The notes: generated from the sequence alone by a model not told the origin. Shown: positions 25,341 through 34,425, counted from the stretch's first letter. The stretch is 64,000 bases of DNA from Frankia sp. AgB1.9 (GCF_016786355.1 NZ_JADWYX010000016.1:44655-108654); one strand, 5' to 3'. Made by a program: numbers and translations.

Positions 25341-25354
25341 TAGAACTCGTACTA
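25341..25354. promoter_or_regulatory. KstR-like TetR operator candidate (one mismatch)
   Basis: TAGAACTCGTACTA matches TnnAACnnGTTnnA except at one position (GTA for GTT). It lies between the divergent LLM and aldehyde dehydrogenase genes. Confidence 0.45.
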
Positions 25355-25428
25355 GTTTTTCGGCATCTGAACCAGTGACGCAGGCCACTCCCCCACCTCG
25401 CCGGCCCGACCGGTAGACGGAGGCGACG

Positions 25429-26928
25429 ATGCAGGTCCAGGACCGGCTGTTCATCGGTGGCGGCTGGGTGGCCCCGGCCGGGACGAACACGATCGAGGTG
25501 GTCTCGCCGCACACCGAGGAGGTGGTCGGCCGGGTGCCGGAGGGCACGGTCGCCGACCTCGACGCCGCCGTCGCCGCCGCGCGGGAGGCCTTCGACAACG
25601 GCCCGTGGCCGCGGCTGTCCCCGGCCGCGCGGGCCGACGCGATCGGGCGCCTGACGGCCGTGCTGAACCGGCGCGCCGAGGAGGCCGCCCGGGTGATCAG
25701 CACCGAGATGGGCAGCCCGGTGAGCTGGGCGCTGTTCGGCCAGGTCTACTCGGCGACGTTCGCGCTGGACTACTTCGCGGGCCTGGCCCGGACGTTCTCG
25801 TTCACCGAGGTGCGCGCCGGCATGCTCGGCCCGGCGCTGGTGCGGCGGCTGCCGGTCGGCGTCGTCGGCGCGATCGTGCCGTGGAACGTGCCGCTCTACG
25901 TCACCGCGCTCAAGCTCGGGCCGGCACTGGCGTCCGGCTCCACCATCGTGATCAAGCCAGCGCCGGAGACGCCGCTGTCCGCGATCCTGCTCGCGGAGGC
26001 GGTCGAGGAGGCCGGGCTCCCGCCGGGCGTCGTCAACATCGTGCCGGCCCACCGCGAGGTCGCCGAGCATCTGGTCCGCCACCCCGGCGTCGACAAGATC
26101 AGCTTCACCGGCTCCACCGCGGCCGGCCGGCGGATCGCCGCGATCTGCGGGGAGCGGCTGGCCCGCTACACCCTGGAGCTCGGCGGCAAGTCGGCCGCGC
26201 TGCTGCTCCCCGACGTCGACATCGAGGCCGCGCTGCCGGCGCTGCTGCCGGCCGCGCTGATGAACAACGGCCAGGCCTGCGTCGCGCAGACCCGGCTGCT
26301 CGCGCCGCGGGAACGCTACGACGAGATCGTCGAGGCGGTGGTCGCCAAGGTGGCCGCCATGAAGGTCGGCGACCCGCTGGACGCCGCCACCGAGATCGGG
26401 CCGCTGGTGGCCGCCCGGCAGCGCGAGCGCGTGGAGGGCTACATCGCCGCCGGGCGGGACGCGGGCGCGAAGGTCGCGTTCGGCGGCGGCCGGCCGGCCG
26501 AGCTGGACCGCGGCTTCTACGTCGAGCCGACGGTCTTCTCCGAGGTCGACAACGGCATGAAGATCGCCCAGGAGGAGATCTTCGGGCCGGTGCTGGCGGT
26601 GATCCCCTACTCGGGCGTCGACGAGGCGGTCGCGATCGCCAACGACTCCCGCTACGGCCTGTCGGGCTCGGTGTGGACGGCCGACACGGACCGCGGCCTG
26701 GAGGTCTCCGCCCGGATCCGCACCGGCACGTTCAACGTCAACACGTTCATGCTGGAGAACGCAGCACCGTTCGGCGGGTTCAAGGAGTCCGGCGTCGGCC
26801 GCGAGCTGGGGCCGGAGGGCCTGTCGGCGTATCTGGAGTACCAGTCGGTGAACCTCCCGGCCGGCTGGACTGCCGCCGAGCCACCAGCGCCTCGCGACGG
26901 AACGGACGCCGCCGGAGCGCAGGTGTGA
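25429..26928 (+). CDS. Aldehyde dehydrogenase (NAD(P)-dependent)
   Basis: A 499-residue member of the aldehyde dehydrogenase superfamily. The catalytic cysteine is C284 (NNGQACVAQTR), the general base E250 (LELGGKS), and VPWNVPLY plus GSTAAGRRIA mark the cofactor fold; PFGGFKESGVGRE is the usual C-terminal motif. It should oxidise an aldehyde to an acid. The ATG at 25429 follows a GGAGGCG. The next gene begins within its stop codon (4-base overlap). Together with the NDMA-type alcohol dehydrogenase downstream it could carry a primary alcohol through to the acid. Confidence 0.94.
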   Translation: MQVQDRLFIGGGWVAPAGTNTIEVVSPHTEEVVGRVPEGTVADLDAAVAAAREAFDNGPWPRLSPAARADAIGRLTAVLNRRAEEAARVISTEMGSPVSWALFGQVYSATFALDYFAGLARTFSFTEVRAGMLGPALVRRLPVGVVGAIVPWNVPLYVTALKLGPALASGSTIVIKPAPETPLSAILLAEAVEEAGLPPGVVNIVPAHREVAEHLVRHPGVDKISFTGSTAAGRRIAAICGERLARYTLELGGKSAALLLPDVDIEAALPALLPAALMNNGQACVAQTRLLAPRERYDEIVEAVVAKVAAMKVGDPLDAATEIGPLVAARQRERVEGYIAAGRDAGAKVAFGGGRPAELDRGFYVEPTVFSEVDNGMKIAQEEIFGPVLAVIPYSGVDEAVAIANDSRYGLSGSVWTADTDRGLEVSARIRTGTFNVNTFMLENAAPFGGFKESGVGRELGPEGLSAYLEYQSVNLPAGWTAAEPPAPRDGTDAAGAQV

Positions 26929-27629
26929 GCGCCGACGCGGCCCCCGCCGCCTTAGCCGCCACCGCCACCGCCACCGGCACCGGCACCGGCACCGGCACCG
27001 GCACCGGCACGACGGACACCGCGGGCGAGATCCTGCTGTTCCTGTTCACCCGCAAGGACGGCCTGTCCGACGAGCAGTTCCGCGAGCACTACCTGGGTGT
27101 GCACGCACCGATGAGCGTGGCGCACTCGACGGCGACCGGTCGCTACGTCGTCCGCCTGGTCGAGGGCGGCCACGGCGCCCTGCCGCTGCCGGTGGACGCG
27201 ATCACCGAGATTCACACGGCGTCCGTCGACGCCTTCGTCGACCCGGACAAGGGCTGGGACTCGGCGGAGAACTGGAAGGCCGTGATCGACGACGCGGCGA
27301 GCTTCCTCGTCGGCTTCCACATGTACCGGGTGAGCCGCGAGGTGCTCGTCCCGGCCGCCGGACCGGCCAGGCCAACCGCCGCGCGGGAACGCACGCCCGG
27401 CGTGGTGATGGCCCGGATCTTCCTCGACGGCGCCGAGGCGGAGGAGGCAGCCGACGAGGCGGGCGGTCCCGACGCGATCCCGGGGACTGTCCGCTACCGG
27501 GTGCTCGGCACGCTCAGCCCCGGTGCCCCACCTGTGCACGCCGTCGACCTGGTGACGCTGCCGGACGCCACGGCGGCGCGGTACCGGTCGCACGCGTACG
27601 TGCTCGGCGAGTACGTGCAGCAGCCGTAG
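26925..27629 (+). CDS. EthD-domain protein with a Thr-Gly repeat leader
   Basis: A 234-residue protein whose GTG start (26925) overlaps the aldehyde dehydrogenase stop by four bases, showing translational coupling. Residues 12-30 are a simple run of Ala-Thr then Gly-Thr pairs encoded by a hexanucleotide repeat. After that comes an EthD domain: ILLFLFTRKDGLSDEQFREH and HAPMS, with the family's H-x-x-x-H-x-P pattern. The second half (about residues 145-234) has a similar fold and may be a second EthD-like unit. EthD was first described with a P450 for ether cleavage in Rhodococcus; its chemistry is unclear. An NDMA-type dehydrogenase follows. Confidence 0.85.
   Translation: MSADAAPAALAATATATGTGTGTGTGTGTTDTAGEILLFLFTRKDGLSDEQFREHYLGVHAPMSVAHSTATGRYVVRLVEGGHGALPLPVDAITEIHTASVDAFVDPDKGWDSAENWKAVIDDAASFLVGFHMYRVSREVLVPAAGPARPTAARERTPGVVMARIFLDGAEAEEAADEAGGPDAIPGTVRYRVLGTLSPGAPPVHAVDLVTLPDATAARYRSHAYVLGEYVQQP
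26957..27011 (+). repeat. Hexanucleotide microsatellite in coding sequence
   Basis: Nine consecutive 6-base units of the type GCCACC or GGCACC encode the Ala/Gly-Thr run of the EthD protein. Unit gain or loss would change length without shifting the frame. Confidence 0.95.
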
Positions 27630-27689
27630 GAGACGTGACGATGACCTTTCCGTCGCCGGCTTGTCAGCAGAGAGCGAGGCCCTGAGGCC

Positions 27690-28808
27690 ATGAAGACCAA
27701 GGCTGCCGTGATGTGGGAGCTGAACCAGCCGTGGGTCGTCGAGGAGATCGAGCTCGACCCGCCGAAGGCCGGTGAGGTGCTGGTCCGGTGGCACGTCGCC
27801 GGCATGTGCCACTCCGACGACCATCTGCGCACCGGCGACATGGGCGCGGGGACGCCGATCGTGGGCGGTCACGAGGGTGCCGGCGTGATCGAGGCCGTCG
27901 GCTCCGGCGTCACCGGCCTCGCCGAGGGCGACCACGTGATCTGCACGTTCATGCCCAGCTGTGGCCAGTGCCGGTGGTGCGCCAGCGGCCGGTCGAACCT
28001 GTGCGACCTCGGCGCGAACCTGATGATGGGCTACGGGATCGACGGCACCCCCCGGTTCCACTCCCGCGGCCAGGACTGCTCGGCGATCTGCTTCCTCGGC
28101 ACGTTCAGCGATTACGCGGTGCTGCACGAGCGCAGCGTCGTGAAGATCGACGATGACATCCCGATGGACGTCGCGGCGCTGGTCTCCTGCGGCGTTCCGA
28201 CCGGCTACGGCTCGGCGGTCAACACGGCGAAGGTCGTGCCGGGCGAGACCGTGGTGGTCATCGGCGCCGGCGGGGTCGGCATGAACGCCATCCAGGGCGC
28301 CCGGATCGCCGGCGCGGAGCGGATCATCGCCGTCGACCCGGTGGCCGGCAAGCGGGACTCCGCGAAGCTGTTCGGCGCGACCCACGCCGCCGCCGACTTC
28401 GAGGAGGCGACCAACCTGGTCCGCGACCTGACCCAGGGGGCGATGGCGGACGCGGCGATCATCACCATCGGCGTCGTGCGGGGCGAGGAGCACATCGCGC
28501 CGACGATGGGGCTGGTCTCCAAGGGCGGCCGGGTCGTCGTCACCGGCGTGACCCCGGTCTTCGACTCGGACGTGAAGCTCTCCCTGTTCGATCTGACGAT
28601 CTTCCAGAAGGAGCTGCGCGGCAGCCTGTTCGGCGCCTGCAACGCCCGCTCCGACCTGCCGACCCTGTTCCGCCTGTACCGGTCCGGCCAGCTCAAGCTG
28701 GACGAGCTGATCACCCACCGCTACCCGCTCGAAGAGATCAACACCGGCTACGAGGACATGCTCGCGGGGCGCAACATCCGCGGCGTCATCGTCCACGACG
28801 TGGGCTGA
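27690..28808 (+). CDS. NDMA-dependent zinc alcohol dehydrogenase
   Basis: A 372-residue medium-chain alcohol dehydrogenase. The catalytic zinc site starts with GMCHSDDH (C39) and GGHEGAG; structural zinc is bound by the four cysteines in CGQCRWCASGRSNLC. The Rossmann motif is GAGGVGMNAIQGA. Sequence such as AGMCHSDDH and LITHRYPLEEINTGYEDML matches actinomycete dehydrogenases of the Rxyl_3153/NDMA type, which hold nicotinamide tightly and pass electrons to an unknown acceptor (in the cell perhaps mycofactocin). No mycofactocin genes are in the window. ATG 27690 has GAGG upstream. An SDR follows 11 bases later. Confidence 0.9.
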   Translation: MKTKAAVMWELNQPWVVEEIELDPPKAGEVLVRWHVAGMCHSDDHLRTGDMGAGTPIVGGHEGAGVIEAVGSGVTGLAEGDHVICTFMPSCGQCRWCASGRSNLCDLGANLMMGYGIDGTPRFHSRGQDCSAICFLGTFSDYAVLHERSVVKIDDDIPMDVAALVSCGVPTGYGSAVNTAKVVPGETVVVIGAGGVGMNAIQGARIAGAERIIAVDPVAGKRDSAKLFGATHAAADFEEATNLVRDLTQGAMADAAIITIGVVRGEEHIAPTMGLVSKGGRVVVTGVTPVFDSDVKLSLFDLTIFQKELRGSLFGACNARSDLPTLFRLYRSGQLKLDELITHRYPLEEINTGYEDMLAGRNIRGVIVHDVG

Positions 28809-28819
28809 CGGAGGCGTGC

Positions 28820-29842
28820 GTGGCTGACACCACGAAACCGGCCGACGCAGCACCCGCCGACGCAGTACCCGTCGACCCGGTCGATTTGGTCGACCGGACG
28901 ATCCTGGTCACCGGGGTGACCGGACAGGTCGGCCGGCCGCTGGCGATCGCGCTCGCGCGCAGCAACACCGTCTACGGCGCGGCCCGGTTCAAGGACACCG
29001 CCCTGCGCGACGAGCTGACGGCCGCGGGGGTGCGCTGCGCCCCGGTCGACCTGGTCAGCGCCGACGTCGCCCAGCTGCCCGAACGGGTCGAGTTCGTGCT
29101 GAACTTCGGTGTCGTCAAGTCGAACCGGTGGTCCGTCGACCTGGACGGCAACACCGGGGGGACGCTCGCGCTGGCCGAGCGGTACGCCGGGATCGCGACC
29201 GCCTTCCTGCACTGCAGCTCGGGCGCGGTCTACGCGCCGGACCACGATGGCCTGCTCGGCGAGGACCACGACCTGGGCGACAGCCACGCGGTCTGGCCGT
29301 TCCTGCACACCTACAGCATCTGCAAGATCGCGGCCGAGACCGCGGCCCGGTATGCCGCCCGTCGTTACAACCTGCCGACGACGATCGCCCGGCTCAACGT
29401 CCCGTACGGGCCGACGGCCGGCGGCCTGCCCGACTACCACCTGCAGATGATGGCCGCCGGGATGCCCGTGCCGGTCTTCGGCGCGAGCGAGGCCGATTCG
29501 ACTCCGACCCGTTACCAGCTCCTGCACGACGACGACACCGTGGCCATGATCCCCGGGCTGTTGGCGGTCGCGGGCGTGCCGGCGACGGTGCTCAACTGGG
29601 CCGGGCCGGAGACGGTCAGCGTCCAGGAGTGGTGCGCCGAGCTCACCGCGCTGACCGGCCTGCCCGCGACGTTCGACTACACCGAGGCGACCCTGGGCAG
29701 CGTCGTCATGGACCTCACCAGCCTGCACGAACGAGTCGGCGCCGCCCGCGTGCCGTGGAAGGAGGGACTGCGGGCGATGGTCGCCGCGCGCCACCCGCAC
29801 CTGGCGCGCGCCGGGACCGACGCCCCGTCGCCGATCGGATGA
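28820..29842 (+). CDS. NAD-dependent epimerase/dehydratase-like SDR
   Basis: A 340-residue extended short-chain dehydrogenase. The N-terminal TILVTGVTGQVGRPLAIALA contains the GxxGxxG cofactor motif; HCSSGAVYAPDH and the catalytic YSICK (Tyr-x-x-x-Lys) follow, then ARLNVPYGPTAGGLPDY. It resembles nucleoside-diphosphate-sugar epimerases, but in this setting may reduce or oxidise a different hydroxyl. About 25 N-terminal residues precede the fold. The GTG start lies six bases after GGAGG and 11 bases past the alcohol dehydrogenase stop, so both belong to one operon with the aldehyde dehydrogenase and EthD genes. Confidence 0.88.
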   Translation: MADTTKPADAAPADAVPVDPVDLVDRTILVTGVTGQVGRPLAIALARSNTVYGAARFKDTALRDELTAAGVRCAPVDLVSADVAQLPERVEFVLNFGVVKSNRWSVDLDGNTGGTLALAERYAGIATAFLHCSSGAVYAPDHDGLLGEDHDLGDSHAVWPFLHTYSICKIAAETAARYAARRYNLPTTIARLNVPYGPTAGGLPDYHLQMMAAGMPVPVFGASEADSTPTRYQLLHDDDTVAMIPGLLAVAGVPATVLNWAGPETVSVQEWCAELTALTGLPATFDYTEATLGSVVMDLTSLHERVGAARVPWKEGLRAMVAARHPHLARAGTDAPSPIG

Positions 29843-29999
29843 CCTGACCGGGCGTCAGCCTGGCGGCGCCCGGACCGCCTCGGGCCGAGCACCTGGAGAC
29901 CGACAACCCCGCCGGTCACGGGCTTCGGGCCGGGGACTACGCGGTGACTGGTGAACACGGTCACATGCCGGGTTCTGACGCGCCGTCGGATCGGCGCCT

Positions 30000-30005
30000 T
30001 ACGCT
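30000..30005 (+). promoter_or_regulatory. Candidate -10 element, leaderless TetR gene
   Basis: TACGCT lies six bases before the GTG at 30012; no ribosome site is visible. Confidence 0.4.
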
Positions 30006-30011
30006 TACCGC

Positions 30012-30857
30012 GTGTCTCCCACCGACGCACCCGCCCTGGACAAGTCAGCCCCCACCCGCGCCCGCGCGCGGTCCCGAGCCGGGACCGGCACCGCGGCCGC
30101 GCGGCTGACGGTCGGCGCGGAGCCCGACCTCCAGCCCGCCGGTACCGCGGCGACGCCGGAGACCGGCCCCGAGGGTGGCGAGCAGGACCCGCGGACGACC
30201 GCGAACAGCCCGGGGCCACGCGCGGCCGACGGCCGGGTCCCGGGCCGGCGCGGGCTCGCGACCAGGGCCCGGCTGCTGGAATGCGCCGCGGCGATGCTGG
30301 AGAGCACGCCCTACCGCGAGCTGACCGTCACCGACATCAGCCGCGAGGCCGGCACGTCACCCGCGACGTTCTACCAGTACTTCGTCGACATGGAGACGGC
30401 GATGCTGGTGCTCGCCGAGCAGGTCGCCGACCAGGGCGCGCAGCTGTCCGACCTGGTCGGCACCAGGCCCTGGCGGGGAGCGACGGGACTGCGCGGCGCC
30501 GAGGCGCTGGTCGACGGGTTCCTGTCGTTCTGGACGGCGCACCAGCCGGTGCTGCGGGTCGTCGACCTGCTCACCGAGGAGGGCGACCTGCGGTTTCGCC
30601 GGGCCCGGGTCCGGATGCTCAACGCGATCACCAGGGCGCTCGCCGCGGTGATCGAGGAGGCACAGACCCGGGCCGGCCGCAGCGCCGAGCTGGAGCCGAT
30701 GGCGATGGCCGGAGCGCTCGTCTCGATGCTCGCGCACGTCGCCGCGCACCAGCCCGGCTTCGAGTCCTGGGACATCCACGTCAGCGACCTGCGCGAGGCG
30801 ATGGTCCGGCTGGTCTTCTGGGGCGTCACCGGCCCGAAGGTCCCCCGCGTCATTTAG
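30012..30857 (+). CDS. TetR-family transcriptional regulator
   Basis: A 281-residue regulator. The helix-turn-helix lies near residues 80-130: TRARLLECAAAMLESTPYRE, LTVTDISREAGTSPATFYQY, then FVDMETAMLVLAEQ. The ligand-binding domain is all-helical (130-275). An unusual polar N-terminal extension of about 75 residues, rich in Ala, Arg, Pro and Thr, precedes the domain; a start further in would remove it, but no better codon with a ribosome site is seen. Placed at the end of the catabolic block, it is the best candidate in the window for the protein binding the three KstR-like sites, although it is not a close KstR relative. It converges with the FHA-ABC gene. Confidence 0.88.
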   Translation: MSPTDAPALDKSAPTRARARSRAGTGTAAARLTVGAEPDLQPAGTAATPETGPEGGEQDPRTTANSPGPRAADGRVPGRRGLATRARLLECAAAMLESTPYRELTVTDISREAGTSPATFYQYFVDMETAMLVLAEQVADQGAQLSDLVGTRPWRGATGLRGAEALVDGFLSFWTAHQPVLRVVDLLTEEGDLRFRRARVRMLNAITRALAAVIEEAQTRAGRSAELEPMAMAGALVSMLAHVAAHQPGFESWDIHVSDLREAMVRLVFWGVTGPKVPRVI

Positions 30858-30885
30858 GAGGACCCCCCCGCGACCGCCCCCGCCG

Positions 30886-33753
30886 TCAGCCGGCGGGGCC
30901 GCCCCACTGGCCGGGCGCCTGCGGGGAGCCAGGCTGCTGCGGCCACTGCATGGCGCCACTCGGCGGGCCGGTGACCGGCGGATACGAGCCAGAGCCGGCC
31001 GGCGGCGCGTAGCCGGGAGCGGTGTAACCCGGCGCCCCCGAGGGCGGCCCCGCGTACGCGGCGACGGCACCGGCGGCGACCCCGACAGCCGCGGGACGGC
31101 CGACCTTCGGCTCGATCCGGCGCAGCATGACGGTGGTCAGGTAGAGCATCACCGCGCCGATCACCATGGCCAGGACGATGTCCAGCAGCCACACCCCGGC
31201 GGTGTGGTTCCACAGCACGTCCCGCGGGTCGCTGTCCGGCGTGCGGCCGAGGAACTCCACCGCGTTCAGGTCGTCGGTCGAGGCCATCGCCGCGAAGCCC
31301 CAGCGGGCCGGGGCGAGCCAGCTCAGCTGGGCCAGCCCGACCGAGTTGCTGACGGTGATCAGGCCACCGGACAGCACCAGCTGCGCCATGGTCACCAGCA
31401 CCAGGAACGGCATCGTCTTGTCGGCGTTGTCGACGAGCGTCGAGACGAACAGACCGATCATCATCGACGCGAGCGCCGCGACGATGATCGCGACCAGGCA
31501 TTCCAGCAGCGGCGAGCCGAGCACCGCCGCCTCGGGCGGGGTCCGGCCGAGCAGGCCGATCAGCGTGAACACGAAGCACTGCACGGTGGTGATGCCGGTC
31601 AGGACGACGACCTTCGAGCCGAGATAGGCCGTCCTGGACAGGCCGATCGTGCGTTCTCGCCGGTAGATGTCCCGTTCCTTGACGATCTCGCGGACCGAGT
31701 TCGCCATGCCCATGAAGCAGGCGCACAGCATGAGCACGACCAGCACCTTGGCCGCGTCGCCGTTGGGCCGGTTCGCGATCAGGCCGAGCCCGTGCGGCGC
31801 CGGGATCACCCGGGGAATGACGCCCAGCAGGATCGGGAACAGCGCGATGAGCCGCAGGTACGAGCGGTCCGCGATGATGACCTTCAGATACCGGCGGGTC
31901 AGCGTCGAGAGCTGGAAGGACACCGGCTGCTGGCGCACGCTCGCCAGCGCGGGCGGGGCCGTGCGCACGAGCGGCGCGACCATCGCCGACGGCACGTAGT
32001 ACTCCGAGCCCCGGAACTGGGCCGCCATCTGCTCGCCCGGGGTCTCCTCCAGCTCGCGGAACGTGTCGACGAAGTCCTTGAAGTCGGCCCGGTGGAAGTA
32101 GGTCAGCGCGCCGTCCGGCGGCCCGAAGTAGGCGATGTAGCCGCCCGGCGAGAGCACCAGCACGTAGTCACAGCGGTCGAGGAACAGCACGCTGTGGGTG
32201 ACGACGATGACGGTCCGGCCCTGCTCGTCGGCGGACCCGGCGCCGCCGCCCTTCGCCAGGTTGCGCAGCGTGTCCATGACGGCCTTGTCGTTCGCCGGGT
32301 CGAGGCCCGACGTCGGCTCGTCCAGGAACAGCAGCGACGGCCTGGTCAGCAGTTCGAGCGCCACGCTGGTCCGCTTCTTCTGGCCACCCGACAGCCGCGA
32401 GACCGGGGTGTCGGCGTGCTGCGTGAGCCCCAGCTCCCCGATCACCTCGTCGACCCGGACGCGGCGCTCGTCCGCCGTCGTGTCGGCCGGGAACCGCAGC
32501 TCCGCCCCGTACTCCAGCGCCTCCTTGACGGTCAGCTGGGCGTGCAGCGGGTCGGCCTGCGGCACGTAGCCGATGCGCCGGCGCAGTTCGTCGTACTCGT
32601 CGTAGAGGTCTCGGCCGGCGTACCGGACCGTACCGGCGTCGGCAGGACGGAAGCCCGTGAGCGCGTTCAGCAACGTCGACTTGCCCGCGCCGGACGGCCC
32701 GACGACGCCCAGCAGCGAGCGGGCCGGCAGCCGGAACGTCATGTCGTGCATGAGCTGCTTGGTGCCGGCCCAGACGTTGAGGCTCTGCGCCTCGAACGCG
32801 ACGTCGCCGGAGTCGCGGTACTCGACCAGCGACGCGCCGTCGAGCTGGAAGAGGTGGTGCCCGACGGCGATCACGTCGCGCTGGCTGATCGGGGCGCGCG
32901 CCACCCGCTGGCCGTTGACGAACGTGCCGTTGGCCGTGCCGAGGTCGACGACCTCGGCCGCGCCGTTCGGGTGGAGGTAGATCTCGGCGTGGTGGCGGGA
33001 GGCGAGCAGGTCGGGAACCGTCACGTCGTTGTCCCGGGACCGGCCGAGCCGGATCCGTCCCGCGGAGATCGCGTGGACCTTGCGGGCGGTGGGAACGGCC
33101 GGGTTCGCGCTGGTCGACAGGTCGATCGCGCCACTCGCCGGGCCGCCCGGGCCGTGCTGGCCTGGTTGGCCCGGCTGGCCGTGCCGGGAGGTGCCGCGCG
33201 CCGAGAGGTCGGCCGCGTCCGACAGTGCGGGTGCGCTACCCGCGACGGGCTGGAGCGGTGGGGCGGGGTGCCTGGCGGGGCTAGCCGGACTCCCGGGGCC
33301 GGACGGGCCGGCGGGGCTAGCCGCGCCGGCGGGGGCAGACCGGCCAGCGGGGCTAGCCGGGCTGGCAGGGGCGGACCGGCTGGCAGGGGCGGAGCGGCCG
33401 CTCGCCGCCACCGGCGGCGCGGTCCCGGCCGGCGGCGCGGGTGACGCGCCCACGGGGACGACGGCGAGCGCGACCTCCGGGCCGTCGACGCCACCGAGCC
33501 GAATCCGGGCCTCCTCACCGGAGGCCAGCTCCAGCTCGGAGATCCGCCGGCCGTCGCGCCAGATCCCGTTGGCGCTCTGGTCAACGGCCCGCCAGCCAGC
33601 GGCGGACGGCGAGAGCAGCACGTGCTGGCGCGACACCTTACTGTCATTGACCTGCACGGCCGAGTCCCGGGATCGACCGATGGACACGGGTTCGGGACCT
33701 TGCAGCCGCACCTCGCCAGAAGATGTCGTCACTCGAAGCGTGGTGCTGCCCAC
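30886..33753 (-). CDS. FHA-domain ABC exporter, Rv1747-like
   Basis: A 955-residue one-chain half transporter. Residues 20-95 and about 230-305 are FHA phosphothreonine-binding domains (IGRSRDSAVQVN with SRQH; RLGRSRDNDVTVPD with RHH), separated by a Pro/Ala/Ser linker of about 110 residues. The ABC ATPase has Walker A GPSGAGKST (about 352-360), the signature LSGGQKKR and Walker B LLFLDEPTSGLD. The C-terminal 330 residues hold six membrane segments of the ABC-2 type and a Pro/Gly-rich tail. In Mycobacterium tuberculosis Rv1747 exports phosphatidylinositol mannoside precursors and is controlled by PknF through its FHA domains; a similar role is an inference. No kinase gene is adjacent. Start GTG 33753. 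Confidence 0.93.
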   Translation of the reverse strand: MGSTTLRVTTSSGEVRLQGPEPVSIGRSRDSAVQVNDSKVSRQHVLLSPSAAGWRAVDQSANGIWRDGRRISELELASGEEARIRLGGVDGPEVALAVVPVGASPAPPAGTAPPVAASGRSAPASRSAPASPASPAGRSAPAGAASPAGPSGPGSPASPARHPAPPLQPVAGSAPALSDAADLSARGTSRHGQPGQPGQHGPGGPASGAIDLSTSANPAVPTARKVHAISAGRIRLGRSRDNDVTVPDLLASRHHAEIYLHPNGAAEVVDLGTANGTFVNGQRVARAPISQRDVIAVGHHLFQLDGASLVEYRDSGDVAFEAQSLNVWAGTKQLMHDMTFRLPARSLLGVVGPSGAGKSTLLNALTGFRPADAGTVRYAGRDLYDEYDELRRRIGYVPQADPLHAQLTVKEALEYGAELRFPADTTADERRVRVDEVIGELGLTQHADTPVSRLSGGQKKRTSVALELLTRPSLLFLDEPTSGLDPANDKAVMDTLRNLAKGGGAGSADEQGRTVIVVTHSVLFLDRCDYVLVLSPGGYIAYFGPPDGALTYFHRADFKDFVDTFRELEETPGEQMAAQFRGSEYYVPSAMVAPLVRTAPPALASVRQQPVSFQLSTLTRRYLKVIIADRSYLRLIALFPILLGVIPRVIPAPHGLGLIANRPNGDAAKVLVVLMLCACFMGMANSVREIVKERDIYRRERTIGLSRTAYLGSKVVVLTGITTVQCFVFTLIGLLGRTPPEAAVLGSPLLECLVAIIVAALASMMIGLFVSTLVDNADKTMPFLVLVTMAQLVLSGGLITVSNSVGLAQLSWLAPARWGFAAMASTDDLNAVEFLGRTPDSDPRDVLWNHTAGVWLLDIVLAMVIGAVMLYLTTVMLRRIEPKVGRPAAVGVAAGAVAAYAGPPSGAPGYTAPGYAPPAGSGSYPPVTGPPSGAMQWPQQPGSPQAPGQWGGPAG

Positions 33754-34172
33754 CCGGATTCCCCCAAAGAAGTCGACCTTTGGCCTGACAGGCTAGTGCG
33801 CTTGGGTTGTAGACGGAACGGACGGATGCCCACCAGCCTGTCTCGTTTGCGACCCGAAAGGCCTCTGGCGTCCAGTTACCTCGCGCCATCGGCAAAGATC
33901 CGCCCCCGGGCCGGTAGTGCCTTACGCCGCCGGAGCCGCCCGCGCGAGGCCTACCTCAGCGCGCCCGCGAGCCCGGCTCGACTCATACGTGGCGGTCACC
34001 GGCCAAGCCCCAACCCAACCCCAGCCACAGCAGATGAGTGACGAGACGCCCCAGTGCCTGCGGCACCGCGACACTTCCGGCGCCCGGCCCGGACCCCGTC
34101 AACCCCCCGATGCCCCGCGCCCGGGCTCCCCCGATCACCGGCGCGGCTCGCCTGATCCGAGGCACCGGCTTG

Positions 34173-34425
34173 CCTGCGCAGACGCCGATCATCCGGCTGG
34201 CTGGGCCGCACCGCCACACCATGATCGAGAACAGCGCAGAGCTAAAGAGGACAAATTGGGGCATCGGACGCCGTTTTGCCTGCACAGCTAGTGATCAACG
34301 CGTCGCGATGGGGCGTGAGACCGCCTTGATCACCGACTGCGCAGGGGAGCTGGTCGCGCCCGGCCGCCGTCGGTCCCGGCCGACCGTCGCAGGCAGCTGA
34401 CTGGCCGTGATCATCGGCTGTGCAG
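34173..34425. repeat. Inverted and direct 19-bp repeat cluster
   Basis: Consensus TGATCANCGNCTGNGCAGG. Complement-strand copies lie at 34173-34191 and 34279-34297; direct copies at 34327-34345 and 34407-34425; a weak direct copy lies at 34222-34240. The copies at 34279 and 34327 can pair over about 19 bases around a 29-base loop, and the first two can likewise fold. Confidence 0.8.

Noticed and set aside
25605..26924. Long upstream extension of the EthD frame through the aldehyde dehydrogenase gene
   Set aside because: The frame is open by base composition only; EthD similarity starts after the GTG at 26925, which overlaps the preceding stop in the usual coupled way.
33622..34400. Several short frames (80-140 codons) in the gap before hsp20
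   Set aside because: They overlap one another in different frames and strands, cross the repeats and lack start signals.
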